Assembly: GCF_003667565.1 (NCBI RefSeq)
Contig: NZ_RCUX01000004.1
Location: 124,001 to 188,000 of the forward strand
Direction: 5' to 3'
DNA: 64,000 bases
Source of the DNA: Mycetocola tolaasinivorans
Lineage (GTDB): Bacteria > Actinomycetota > Actinomycetes > Actinomycetales > Microbacteriaceae
Part shown: positions 8,324-16,200 of the stretch, in pieces
Position numbering within the stretch: position 1 is the stretch's first letter
Layout: the number at the start of each line of letters is the position of its first letter
Program-made: the position numbers and the translations under genes
Notes under the pieces: generated by a model
Told to the model about the DNA's origin: nothing
The model's database searches: none
Seen by the model: only the letters and a program-made list of their open reading frames with translations

Positions 8324-9352
8324 GTGACCTCATCCACCGCCCCGCGGCAGCTCGGTTTTATTCACCTGGTGCCAATCGATCCCGAAGACCCCACGCGCGG
8401 TCTCGCCGACACGATCGAGCTGTTCCGCTTTGCCGAGGAACTCGGGCTCGATAGCGGATGGCTGCGTAGCCGCCACCTGCAGCGCGGGCTGGGTTCTCCC
8501 GCGGTGCTCTTTGGGGCGCTCGCCCAGCACACCACGCGCATCGGGCTCGGGACCGCGGTCATCCCCGTGGGCAACGAGAATCCGTTCCGACTGGCCGAGG
8601 ATCTCGGCACCGCCGACCTCCTCTCGAACGGTCGCGTCCTGGCTGGAGTAAGCGTGCACGCGCCGGGTTTCAGCGACGAGGTCAACGACATCGTGTTTGA
8701 TGCCGGCTGGCGCAGCGAGGACTACGGCTACGGCCGCATTGAGCGCCTGCGCGACCTGATCGCAGGCGAGACGGTTCGTGAGGTGGCCCCGTACAACGGC
8801 ATCGGCGGCGACCTCGATACCGCCCGGGTCGAGCCGCACAGCCCCGGTCTGGCGCAGCGCATCTGGTACGGCGGCGGATCCCTGCGCTCGGCCGAGTGGG
8901 CGGGCCAGGCCGGCCTCGGCTGGCTCATGAGCAACATCAGCAGCACCGAAAATGGCGTGCTCGATTTTGGTCTCGTGCAGAAGGCACAGATCGACACCTA
9001 CCGTGCAGCCCACCCGCACCCCGAAAACTCCCGTGCGATCGTCGCCCGCGTGCTGGTCCCGACCGAGGACACCACGCCCGCCCAGCGCGAGCTCTACACC
9101 GCACACGTTGCCGGGCGCACCCCGCGCACGCTGAAGGTGCACGGCGAGCGCACCATTATCGCCCCGGATCTCCTCGGCGCCACCGACGAGATCGTCGAGC
9201 GCATCGTGGCCGACCCCGGATACCTCGCCGCGGATGACTTCCTGGTTGAGCTGCCCTTTGAATTTGGCCTGGATGAGTGGAAGCACATCCTGCACCAGGT
9301 CGCCACGAAGATCGGCCCGGCACTCGGCTGGACCCCGGGCGGTGCCGCGTGA
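8324..9352 (+). CDS. LLM-class flavin-dependent oxidoreductase
   Basis: 342 residues from GTG at 8324, chosen because GAAGGAGAG ends four bases upstream. Luciferase-like monooxygenase fold: LGFIHLVPIDPEDP opening strand, FAEELGLDSGWLRSRHL, TRIGLGTAVIPVGNENPFRLAEDLGTADLLSNGRVLAGVSV and IWYGGGSLRSAEWAGQAGLGW. These follow the bacterial-luciferase family pattern of F420- or FMN-using enzymes. Substrate unknown. The stop overlaps the next gene as GTGA, so it forms a two-gene operon with an acetyltransferase. Confidence 0.85.
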   Translation: MTSSTAPRQLGFIHLVPIDPEDPTRGLADTIELFRFAEELGLDSGWLRSRHLQRGLGSPAVLFGALAQHTTRIGLGTAVIPVGNENPFRLAEDLGTADLLSNGRVLAGVSVHAPGFSDEVNDIVFDAGWRSEDYGYGRIERLRDLIAGETVREVAPYNGIGGDLDTARVEPHSPGLAQRIWYGGGSLRSAEWAGQAGLGWLMSNISSTENGVLDFGLVQKAQIDTYRAAHPHPENSRAIVARVLVPTEDTTPAQRELYTAHVAGRTPRTLKVHGERTIIAPDLLGATDEIVERIVADPGYLAADDFLVELPFEFGLDEWKHILHQVATKIGPALGWTPGGAA

Positions 9353-9870
9353 GCGTGCAGCAGGCCGTCACCGTTATCCGGCTGGCTCGTCCCGGCGAGT
9401 ACGAGGCGATCGACGCGCTGATCCGCGCCGCCTACGCCCACGACTACGGTGAGAAGGGGCACGCCACCGACCCCATGCAGTTCGCGGCCACCCGCGCCGA
9501 AAACTACGACGTGTGGGTCGCCGAGGGGGCCGAGGGCGCGCTACTGGGCAGCATCACGACCCGCCGCGCGGGGGTGCCGCCCCTGCACGAGGACGTCCTC
9601 GATAGCGAGTTGGACCTGCGCATCCTGGGCGTCTCGCCGGACGCGCGCCGCCAGGGAATCGCCGCCGCGCTGATGACCCACGTCATCGGTCACGCCCGCG
9701 AGACGGGCTTTCAGGGTGTGTTTCTCAAGACCGGACCGAACATGACCGGGGCGCACGCACTCTACGAACACCTGGGGTTTGTGCGCGCGCCCAAACGCGA
9801 CGGCCTCTGGATCGGCGGGAAGAAGATCCTCGACCTGTTCACGTTCGTCTATCCGCTGGGAACGCCCTAA
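9349..9870 (+). CDS. GNAT-family N-acetyltransferase
   Basis: 173 residues from the GTG that overlaps the upstream stop (GTGA, 9349-9352). Acetyl-CoA site motif A is clear: LDLRILGVSPDARRQGIAAALMTHV (R-x-x-G-I/V-A, about residues 85-110), and the later ALYEHLGFVRA is motif B. The acceptor is unknown. Converges with the HAD gene; the two 3' ends overlap by 4 nt. Confidence 0.88.
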   Translation: MSVQQAVTVIRLARPGEYEAIDALIRAAYAHDYGEKGHATDPMQFAATRAENYDVWVAEGAEGALLGSITTRRAGVPPLHEDVLDSELDLRILGVSPDARRQGIAAALMTHVIGHARETGFQGVFLKTGPNMTGAHALYEHLGFVRAPKRDGLWIGGKKILDLFTFVYPLGTP

Positions 9871-10586
9871 CGCGCAACTCCCAGCAGCGCCGGAACCTCG
9901 GTGACCGACGCCAGGATGTGCACGCGGGAATCACGGCCGGCGGCGTAGCCCGCGGCGTCAAAATCGGCGGCGCTCAGCTCGCCGGTCAGGACCCCAACCG
10001 TGTGCGCGACGCCGGCGTTGAGGCCCGCCTGCACGTCGACCACGGTGTCCCCGGCGGTGAGGACTCGTGAGACATCAACGATGCCCGTGTGCTCCATCGC
10101 CCGGTGAATCAGGTACGGTGCCGGGCGGCCCTGGGCCACCTCATCGCCGCAGACCAGGGCATCGATCGTGACGCCCTCATCGTCTCCGGGCACCCCGATT
10201 CGCCAGCCGAGCCCCGCGAGAATCCCGGTCGCGACCGGGCGCGTGAACCCGGTGGTCAGGGCGATGCGAATACCGGCCGCACGCAGCTCGCGCAGCGTCT
10301 CGGGGATGCCGGGTAGCGGGCGCGGAGGCGTGGTGGTGTAGTACTGGTCGAGCAGGGTGGCGAAGCGATCGTAGGCGCTCGCGATACTCGCGGCCGTCAC
10401 GGTACCTCCGCCGAGTTCAAGCAGTGCCGCGAGGGCAGCGTGCTTTTCGGTGCCCATCCAGGCCTGGAGATCGTGCGGGTCCACCGTGGCACCGGTCTCT
10501 GTCACGGCGTCTTCCAGGGCGCGATACACCGCGCCGCCATCGTCGATGGTGGTGCCGGCCATGTCAAAAACTGCGAGCTGAATCAT
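9867..10586 (-). CDS. Phosphonatase-like HAD hydrolase (TIGR03351/PhnX-like)
   Basis: 239 residues. HAD motif I is FDMAGTT (DMAGTT, 8-13), with Met-Ala in place of the usual xD as in phosphonoacetaldehyde hydrolases. Motif II is IALTTGF, and motif IV is VLTAGDTVVDVQAGLNAG. Known relatives cleave the C-P bond of phosphonoacetaldehyde. PhnX uses a cap-domain Lys to form a Schiff base; the only cap-region Lys I can see is in GTEKHAALAAL (about 46-54), so it could be either a true phosphonatase or a phosphatase. ATG follows a strong GGAGG. Context with PhnCDE, an FAD oxidoreductase and GntR supports phosphonate breakdown. Confidence 0.82.
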   Translation of the reverse strand: MIQLAVFDMAGTTIDDGGAVYRALEDAVTETGATVDPHDLQAWMGTEKHAALAALLELGGGTVTAASIASAYDRFATLLDQYYTTTPPRPLPGIPETLRELRAAGIRIALTTGFTRPVATGILAGLGWRIGVPGDDEGVTIDALVCGDEVAQGRPAPYLIHRAMEHTGIVDVSRVLTAGDTVVDVQAGLNAGVAHTVGVLTGELSAADFDAAGYAAGRDSRVHILASVTEVPALLGVAR

Positions 10587-10630
10587 GATTCCTCCGGTGG
10601 GTATTTGGGGGTTGTGAGTGATGGAGTGGA

Positions 10631-11410
10631 CTAGGGCAGCGCCGAGAGGCCCTCGGGGGCGGCCCCCACCACCGCACGGGTGAGCGGGGTGCGGTGCTCG
10701 GAGGAGTTCTCGACCACGAAGGTTGCCATGCTGGGCAGGTAGCGGTCATCCGAGGATTCCAGGACGTCGCCGTTCTGATCGAACGAGACGCGGCGCACCC
10801 GCAGCAGCGGACCGCCCACCGGCACCCGCAGCCACTCGGCATCCAGCTGGTGGGCGGCCACGGCGTCGATCACGTGCCGCGCGCGCACCGGCGAGATGTT
10901 GAGGGCGCGCATGTTTTGGTAGATGCTGCCGTTGTCGAGATCGGCGCTGATGAGGTGGCGGCCAATCCGGAATGGAAAGAGAGAGCGCTCCAGCATCGCC
11001 GGTTCGCCATCGAGCAGGCGCAGGCGAATGATCTCGACCACCTGCTCATCCATGTCGATCTCCAGCTCGCGAGCGACCTCCTCCGTGGCCGGGCGGCGGG
11101 CGGCCTCGATCACGCGCTGACCGGGGGTGTACCCCAGGTCGCGCGCCCACTCGGTGAAGGACATGAAGGTGTCAAACGACTGCAGCGGGACCGCTCGGTT
11201 GACCCGCGGTGGGGCCCCGCGTCCACCCACGATCATGCCCTCGGCGCGCAGCGCTGCGAGGGCCTGGCGTACCGGGCCGCGCGAGGTGCCGAACTCCTCG
11301 GCGAGCTCCTTTTCGCTGGGTACGCGTTCGCCCTGACGCCACTCACCGGAGCGAATGCGCTGGATCATCGTGTCGTAGAGCCGCGTGTGCAGCGGCGTTG
11401 ATTCGGTCAT
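10631..11410 (-). CDS. GntR-family (UTRA) repressor of the phosphonate locus
   Basis: 259 residues from ATG at 11410 (MTESTPLHTRLYD). The longer frame upstream is rejected because 11410 sits 7 nt after a TATGCT box. Winged HTH: DTMIQRIRSGEWRQGERVPSEKELAEEFGTSRGPVRQALAALRAEG (about 11-57). The UTRA effector domain follows, with SFDTFMSFTEWARDLGYTPGQ and ARHVIDAVAAHQLDAEWL. HutC-subfamily regulators sense a small ligand and release DNA; here the ligand is presumably a phosphonate or its catabolite. Same strand as the HAD gene and 44 nt upstream of it. Divergent from the FAD oxidoreductase; inverted repeats in the shared promoter are candidate operators. Confidence 0.85.
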   Translation of the reverse strand: MTESTPLHTRLYDTMIQRIRSGEWRQGERVPSEKELAEEFGTSRGPVRQALAALRAEGMIVGGRGAPPRVNRAVPLQSFDTFMSFTEWARDLGYTPGQRVIEAARRPATEEVARELEIDMDEQVVEIIRLRLLDGEPAMLERSLFPFRIGRHLISADLDNGSIYQNMRALNISPVRARHVIDAVAAHQLDAEWLRVPVGGPLLRVRRVSFDQNGDVLESSDDRYLPSMATFVVENSSEHRTPLTRAVVGAAPEGLSALP

Positions 11411-11417
11411 GAGCACA

Positions 11418-11423
11418 AGCATA
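11418..11423 (-). promoter_or_regulatory. -10 box TATGCT for gntR
   Basis: TATGCT 7 nt before the ATG at 11410, leaderless layout. The inverted repeat at 11425-11453 covers the region directly upstream. Confidence 0.6.
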
Positions 11424-11424
11424 C

Positions 11425-11453
11425 GAGTTGTCTGTACTAGGTGTGTACAACTC
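11425..11453. promoter_or_regulatory. Candidate GntR operator 1
   Basis: GAGTTGT and ACAACTC form a 7-bp inverted repeat with a 15-nt spacer that itself carries TGTAC and GTGTAC. The half-site AGTTGTC recurs in operator 2. Position against the gntR -10 box suggests autoregulation. Confidence 0.55.
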
Positions 11454-11538
11454 ACTAGAGAAATACATGAACGACTCGTGACCGAATGTCTACGAGATGT
11501 GTTTTTCGGTTAACTCCCGCGGAATTGAGCTGAAAAAA

Positions 11539-11583
11539 GTTGTCATGATTAGTTTCAAAACAGCATGCTCGAAACATGACAAC
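11539..11583. promoter_or_regulatory. Candidate GntR operator 2 spanning the FAD oxidoreductase start codon
   Basis: GTTGTCATG (11539-11547) and CATGACAAC (11575-11583) are perfect inverted repeats. Inside them GTTTC (11552-11556) and GAAAC (11571-11575) also pair. The right arm contains the ATG, and the loop contains the -10-like CATGCT. Repressor site, or an RNA hairpin masking the start if transcription begins upstream. Confidence 0.55.
11564..11569 (+). promoter_or_regulatory. -10-like CATGCT for the FAD oxidoreductase
   Basis: CATGCT lies 6 nt before ATG 11576, the same geometry as TATGCT before gntR. Confidence 0.45.
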
Positions 11584-12724
11584 AACACCAACCCCGCCGC
11601 AGATCGTGATCGTCGGTGCCGGCATTATCGGGCTCTCCCACGCGGTAGCCGCGCTGGATGCCGGCTATCGGGTGACGGTGCTGGAGCAGGATGCCCGGGC
11701 CGTGAGTGCGAGCATCCGAAACTTTGGCCACCTGGGGTTCGGTGCCCACGGCGGCGAGCACGGCGTCCTCGCCGATGAGGCCCGCCCGCTGTGGCTGAGC
11801 ATCGCCGAGCGTGCCGGGGTCGCGGCCCACCGCACCGGCACCCTGGTGCTGGCCCGAGACGCCGCCGAGCGCGAGGCGCTTGATGAGGCGCGCACCCAGG
11901 AGCGCTTTGCGAACGCCGCCGCGCTGGACGCGGACCGAACCGCCGCGCTGCTGGGCCGCGCCTCGGCATCGCCCGAACTGGCCGGCCTCCTCCTGCCGGG
12001 CGACCTGACGGTTGATCCTCGCACCGCGGTGGCCACGATCGCCGCCTGGGTCAACGCCCACGAACGCGGCCGGGTGCGCTTCGGCACCGCGGTCTTCGCG
12101 GCTGAGGACGGCCGGGTCGTGACCGCCCGCGGCGACGTCTTCGCCGATCACGTGATCGTCACCGCCGGACACCTGATCGGCCGCCTGTACCCCGAGATCG
12201 CCGAGGATCACGGGATCGGCGAGTGCGCACTGCAGATGCTGCGCGTCCGGGCCCGCGCAATCGATGGGCCGGGTGCCGCCGTCCTGACCGGCACCTCGAT
12301 GCTGCGCTACTCGGCCTTCTCCGGCCCCGCGATCGAGCGACTGCGGGCGCACCTCACCGAAACGCGCCCCGAGCTCCTCGCGATCCAGGCAAACATCATG
12401 CTCACCCGGCACACGGACGGCACGATTCTGATCGGTGACACCCATGCGGCGCACCGCAGCGCGCCGCCGTTCCTCTCCGAAACCTGGTCGCAGATTGTGC
12501 TCGCCGAGATCACCGACGTGCTCGGTGCCGGCCCGCTCGAGGTGCTCGAGCGCTGGCAGGGCGTCTACGCCCAGAGCGCCACCCACGGCATCGTGACCAC
12601 GCACCCTCGCCCCGGCGTCACGGCCGTTACCGTGACCACCGGTATCGGCATGACCCTCGGTCCGGCACTCGGTGCCCGCACCGTGGGTGCCCTCACCCTT
12701 TCCCTCCCCGCAACACACAGCTAG
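11576..12724 (+). CDS. FAD-dependent oxidoreductase of the phosphonate locus (TIGR03364-like, DAO family)
   Basis: 382 residues. N-terminal dinucleotide fold IVIVGAGIIGLSHAVAALDAGYRVTVLEQD (GxGxxG, about 10-40), then SASIRNFGHLGFGAHGG, matching the D-amino-acid-oxidase-like group found beside phosphonatase-like hydrolases. Members of that group are proposed to oxidise 2-aminoethylphosphonate or its N-methyl forms to phosphonoacetaldehyde, the substrate of the HAD enzyme encoded at 9867-10586. No signal peptide. First gene of a plus-strand operon with phnD, phnC, phnE and an IMPase-like gene. The exact amine substrate is inferred from context only. Confidence 0.82.
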   Translation: MTTTPTPPQIVIVGAGIIGLSHAVAALDAGYRVTVLEQDARAVSASIRNFGHLGFGAHGGEHGVLADEARPLWLSIAERAGVAAHRTGTLVLARDAAEREALDEARTQERFANAAALDADRTAALLGRASASPELAGLLLPGDLTVDPRTAVATIAAWVNAHERGRVRFGTAVFAAEDGRVVTARGDVFADHVIVTAGHLIGRLYPEIAEDHGIGECALQMLRVRARAIDGPGAAVLTGTSMLRYSAFSGPAIERLRAHLTETRPELLAIQANIMLTRHTDGTILIGDTHAAHRSAPPFLSETWSQIVLAEITDVLGAGPLEVLERWQGVYAQSATHGIVTTHPRPGVTAVTVTTGIGMTLGPALGARTVGALTLSLPATHS

Positions 12725-12759
12725 CCCCACCCACCACCCAACCCTCCCCAAGGAGAATC

Positions 12760-13686
12760 GTGAAAAAGAACCCCGTCCTCATCGCCTCCGCCGCCGCGCT
12801 GATCGCCCTCGGGCTCTCGGCCTGCTCGAGCCCCGCCTCCGGTGGTGACGCCGCCGCCAAGCCCTCGGAGAAATCGACCGAGTGCCCCGGAGGCAAGATC
12901 CGCATGGGCATCCTGCCCTATGAGGACCCGGAGAAGCTTGAGCCCGCCTACAAGGTGCTGGCCGAGGCCCTCTCGAAGAAGCTGGACTGCCCGGTCGAGG
13001 TGAGCATCACCGAGGACTACGCCGCCGAGGTCCTCGCCATGGAGAATGACCAGCTGGAGATCGCCCAGTTCGGTCCGCTCGGTTTTGTGTTCGCCAGCCA
13101 GCGTGCCGACGCCATCCCGATGGTGTCCTTCGGCGACGCCCAGGGTAAGCCCACCACCTACACCGGTGGCATCTGGGTGCCCAACGACTCCCCGATCAAG
13201 AGCCTCGAAGACCTCAAGGGTCACACCCTGGCCCTCGGTAGCCCCGGCTCGACCTCGGGCGACGCCCTGCCGATGTCGGCCCTGACCGATGCCGGCATCG
13301 TGGACGAGGTCACCGCGGACTACGCCGGTGGACACCCGGAGGCCCTGCTCGCCCTGGTCAACGGTACCGTGGACGCCGCGCAGATCAACTCGCAGACCCT
13401 CGCTACCGCGACCGCCAAGGGCACCTTCGACCAGACCAAGTTCCGTCAGGTCTGGAAGTCGCGCGACATCCCGAACGACCCGGTAACCGTCCGCGGAAAC
13501 CTGCCCAAGGAGTTCCAGAAGGCCGTGACCGACGCCCTGCTGAGCCTCGACACCGCAGACGTCGAGAAGGTCAGCGCGTTCCTCGGTGTGAAGGAGGCCG
13601 GACCCCTGATTCCGGTCACCAAGGAGACCTACCAGCCGCTGTTCGACCTGGCCAAGACCATGGGCCTCACCGAGAAGGACGTCTAG
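12760..13686 (+). CDS. phnD: Phosphonate-binding lipoprotein PhnD
   Basis: 308 residues, GTG start after AAGGAGAA. Lipoprotein signal with LGLSACS lipobox (Cys about 22). PhnD-family text: IRMGILPYEDPEKLEPAYKVLAEALSKKLDCPVEVSITEDYAAEVLAMENDQLEIAQFGPLGFV, then DLKGHTLALGSPGSTSGDALPM and DAAQINSQTL. This class captures phosphonates outside the membrane and hands them to PhnE/PhnC. The 35-nt gap to the upstream FAD oxidoreductase and 4-nt gap to phnC fit a single transcript. Binding specificity cannot be assigned from sequence; an aminoethylphosphonate-type ligand fits the neighbours. Confidence 0.9.
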   Translation: MKKNPVLIASAAALIALGLSACSSPASGGDAAAKPSEKSTECPGGKIRMGILPYEDPEKLEPAYKVLAEALSKKLDCPVEVSITEDYAAEVLAMENDQLEIAQFGPLGFVFASQRADAIPMVSFGDAQGKPTTYTGGIWVPNDSPIKSLEDLKGHTLALGSPGSTSGDALPMSALTDAGIVDEVTADYAGGHPEALLALVNGTVDAAQINSQTLATATAKGTFDQTKFRQVWKSRDIPNDPVTVRGNLPKEFQKAVTDALLSLDTADVEKVSAFLGVKEAGPLIPVTKETYQPLFDLAKTMGLTEKDV

Positions 13687-13690
13687 TCCA

Positions 13691-14473
13691 ATGAACACCC
13701 TCACCGCGCGCGGCACCACCGCATCGGATACCACCGCCGAGGTTCTCCTGGATGTACACGCGCTGTCCAAACGTTTCGGCGACCGGACCGTGCTGCGAGA
13801 ACTCAGCATGCGGGTCCATGCGGGGGAGGTGGTGGCCTTCCTCGGGGCAAACGGATCGGGGAAGTCCACCACGCTGCGCGCGGTGAACGGGCTGATCGAA
13901 GCGGATGCCGGCGACATTACGATCGCCGGGGTCAACCTCAATGAGGCCAGCCCGCAGCGCCGGGCCGAGGCCCGCCGCACCGCCGCCACCGTGTTTCAGA
14001 AGATCCACCTGGTGGGCCGCCGCACCGCGCTTCAAAACGTGTGTGCGGGCGGATTCTCGCGCCTGCCCACCTGGCGTTCGATCCCGCCGCTGTTTGGCCG
14101 GGAACTCCGTGAGGAGGCCATGGCCTGCCTCGATCGGGTGGGCCTGGCCGACCGCGCCCACGACCGCGCGGGTAGCCTCTCCGGCGGCCAGCAGCAGCGG
14201 GTCGCGATCGCCCGGGCGCTGTGCCAGCGCCCCCGCATCATCCTCGCCGATGAGCCGGTGTCGGCGCTTGACCCGCGAGCGGCCGATGACGTCATGGCGC
14301 TTCTTCACACCCTCGCGGTGGAGGAGGGCCTCGGGGTGGCGGCTGTGTTGCACCAGCCCGAGCTTGCCCAGCGCTACGCCCACCGCATCATCGGGCTCCG
14401 CGATGGTGCCCTGACCTTTGACGCGCCGACCGGCGAGGTCACCCCCGAACAGATCCAGGCGCTCTACCGATGA
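13691..14473 (+). CDS. phnC: Phosphonate ABC transporter ATP-binding protein PhnC
   Basis: 260 residues. Walker [10 protein letters not shown] (about 54-62), ABC signature [16 protein letters not shown], Walker [22 protein letters not shown], and switch His in [20 protein letters not shown]. The spacing and the text [20 protein letters not shown] resemble PhnC ATPases. Powers phosphonate uptake through PhnE. An N-terminal leader of about 20 residues precedes the ATPase fold. ATG at 13691, 4 nt after the phnD stop; the C-terminal stop overlaps phnE as ATGA. Confidence 0.9.
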   Translation: MNTLTARGTTASDTTAEVLLDVHALSKRFGDRTVLRELSMRVHAGEVVAFLGANGSGKSTTLRAVNGLIEADAGDITIAGVNLNEASPQRRAEARRTAATVFQKIHLVGRRTALQNVCAGGFSRLPTWRSIPPLFGRELREEAMACLDRVGLADRAHDRAGSLSGGQQQRVAIARALCQRPRIILADEPVSALDPRAADDVMALLHTLAVEEGLGVAAVLHQPELAQRYAHRIIGLRDGALTFDAPTGEVTPEQIQALYR

Positions 14474-15339
14474 GCGCCCACGGAACCCAATCCCCGAGGA
14501 CCCCCGTGACCGACACCCCCACCCGCCGCCGCACGTCCGTCCGCACGCTCCCGGTGCCACCCGATTCGCGGGCTCCCTGGCGGGCGGGCTCGTGGACGGC
14601 CATCATCGCGATCCTCGTGATCCTGCACCTGTTTGCGTTCGAGGCCACCGACTTCCGGCCCGATGCCCTGGTGACGGGGGCTCGTGGCATGGCGAACTTC
14701 CTGGCCGAGGCGATCCCGCCGGATTTCAGCCCGAAGGTCATTACCGCCGGTATTTCCGGGGCCCTGACCACACTCTGGATCGGGCTGCTCGGCACCACGA
14801 TCTCGATTCCGTTCGCGCTGCTGCTCGCGGTGCTCGGCGCGCGCACCACCTCGCCGAACACCGTGGTCTACCAGATCGCTCGCGCGATCCTCTCGTTCTT
14901 CCGCGCCGTTCCGGACATCGTCTTTGCGCTGATCTTCGTGACCGCGGTGGGCCTCGGCCCCTTCGCCGGTGTGCTCGCGCTCATCTGCCACAACACCGGG
15001 GTGATGGGCAAGCTGTGGTCCGAGGCGATGGAGGACGTGGATCCCGGCCCTGAGCAGGCGCTGCGTACCGCCGGTGCCAACCGCTTCCAGATCGTGGCGA
15101 ATGCCACCGTGCCCTCGGTCCTGCCTCAGCTCACCGGCCTGCTGCTCTACCGCTTCGACGTCAACGTGCGCTCCTCGCTGGTGCTCGGCCTCGTGGGGGC
15201 CGGTGGCATCGGGCTGCTCATCAACAAGTCGATCAAGACCTTCCAGTTCGACACCATGCTCACCTATCTGATCATCGTGCTGGTGCTCATCATCGTGGTG
15301 GACCTGGCCTCCGCCTGGATCAGAAAGAAGCTCGCATAA
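14470..15339 (+). CDS. phnE: Phosphonate ABC transporter permease PhnE
   Basis: 289 residues, about six membrane segments. After a basic, Pro/Thr-rich cytosolic N-terminus (about 38 residues) come WTAIIAILVILHLFAFEAT and then the BPD_transp_1 domain. Its EAA loop is EQALRTAGANRFQIVANATVP, the site that contacts the ATPase. SSLVLGLVGAGGIGLLINKSIKTFQFD is a typical PhnE ending. Only one permease is present, so a homodimer is expected. Start ATG overlaps phnC by 4 nt; the TAA overlaps the next ATG by one base. Confidence 0.9.
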   Translation: MSAHGTQSPRTPVTDTPTRRRTSVRTLPVPPDSRAPWRAGSWTAIIAILVILHLFAFEATDFRPDALVTGARGMANFLAEAIPPDFSPKVITAGISGALTTLWIGLLGTTISIPFALLLAVLGARTTSPNTVVYQIARAILSFFRAVPDIVFALIFVTAVGLGPFAGVLALICHNTGVMGKLWSEAMEDVDPGPEQALRTAGANRFQIVANATVPSVLPQLTGLLLYRFDVNVRSSLVLGLVGAGGIGLLINKSIKTFQFDTMLTYLIIVLVLIIVVDLASAWIRKKLA

Positions 15340-16148
15340 TGGTGATGCTGAACGAAACGAGTGTCGGCGTGCGTGCCGACGACCTGGTCTTCGCCCTCGA
15401 ACTGGCCGCGCTCGCCGATGCCGAGAGCCTGCCGCGCTATGCGGCGGCAAACCTGAAGCACGGGGTGAAGGCCGATGGCTCGGTCGTGACCGAGGCCGAT
15501 ACCGCGACCGAGCGGGTGTTGCGGGCCGCCATCGAGCACGGACGCCCGGAGGACGGCTTCTTTGGCGAGGAAACCGGCGAGCACGCGGGCCGTAGCACCC
15601 GACGCTGGATTATCGACCCGATCGACGGCACCGCAAACTTCCTGCGCGGGGTTCCCAACTGGGGCACGCTGATCGCGCTCGAGATCGATGGCGTGCCGGT
15701 GCTCGGCGTGGTCTCCGCCCCCGCGCTGGGCCTGCGCTGGTGGGCCCAGACCGGCCACGGTGCCTGGCGGCAGCAGGGTACTCGGGAGCCCACCCGACTG
15801 CGCGTTAGCGCGGTGGATCGCGTGGATCAGGCATCGCTGAGCTTCCAGTCCGTCGAGTCCTGGTCCGATGCCGGCCACCTCGACGCGCTGCTCGAGCTCT
15901 GCGCCGACGTGTGGCGGGATCGCGCCTACGGCGACCTCTGGGCATACATGCTGTTGGCCGAGGGCGCGCTGGATGCGGTGTGCGAGTTCAACGTGTTTGC
16001 CTACGACCTGGCCGCGGTGATCCCGATCGTGCGCGAGGCCGGCGGCACCTGCACCGATGTGAACGGCCGCTCCTCGCACACCTCCGGTAACCTCCTGGCC
16101 ACGAACGGCCCGCTGCACGAGCAGATCCGCGCGCGGATCACCGGCTAG
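15339..16148 (+). CDS. Inositol-monophosphatase-family enzyme (HisN-like)
   Basis: 269 residues. Metal-binding motifs of the Li+-sensitive phosphatases are present: GFFGEETGE (E in GEE, about 74-78), WIIDPIDGTANFLRG (D-P-x-D-G-T, about 90-104) and the late FNVFAYDLAAVIPIVREAGG, where the usual W before DLAA is Y. Family members hydrolyse inositol phosphate, histidinol phosphate and similar monoesters. Translationally linked to phnE (TAATG). In a phosphonate operon it may dephosphorylate a phosphoester substrate or product. A plain histidinol-phosphatase or PAP phosphatase role is the alternative. Confidence 0.85.
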   Translation: MVMLNETSVGVRADDLVFALELAALADAESLPRYAAANLKHGVKADGSVVTEADTATERVLRAAIEHGRPEDGFFGEETGEHAGRSTRRWIIDPIDGTANFLRGVPNWGTLIALEIDGVPVLGVVSAPALGLRWWAQTGHGAWRQQGTREPTRLRVSAVDRVDQASLSFQSVESWSDAGHLDALLELCADVWRDRAYGDLWAYMLLAEGALDAVCEFNVFAYDLAAVIPIVREAGGTCTDVNGRSSHTSGNLLATNGPLHEQIRARITG

Positions 16149-16200
16149 CCCCACAACTTTCTCCCTCCCCATACCCCACCCCTCTCTAGGAGAACACCCC

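Noticed and set aside
9867..16148. C-P lyase or PhnW-type pathway
   Set aside because: No phnG-M or aminotransferase gene is present; only the oxidase plus phosphonatase-like route fits.
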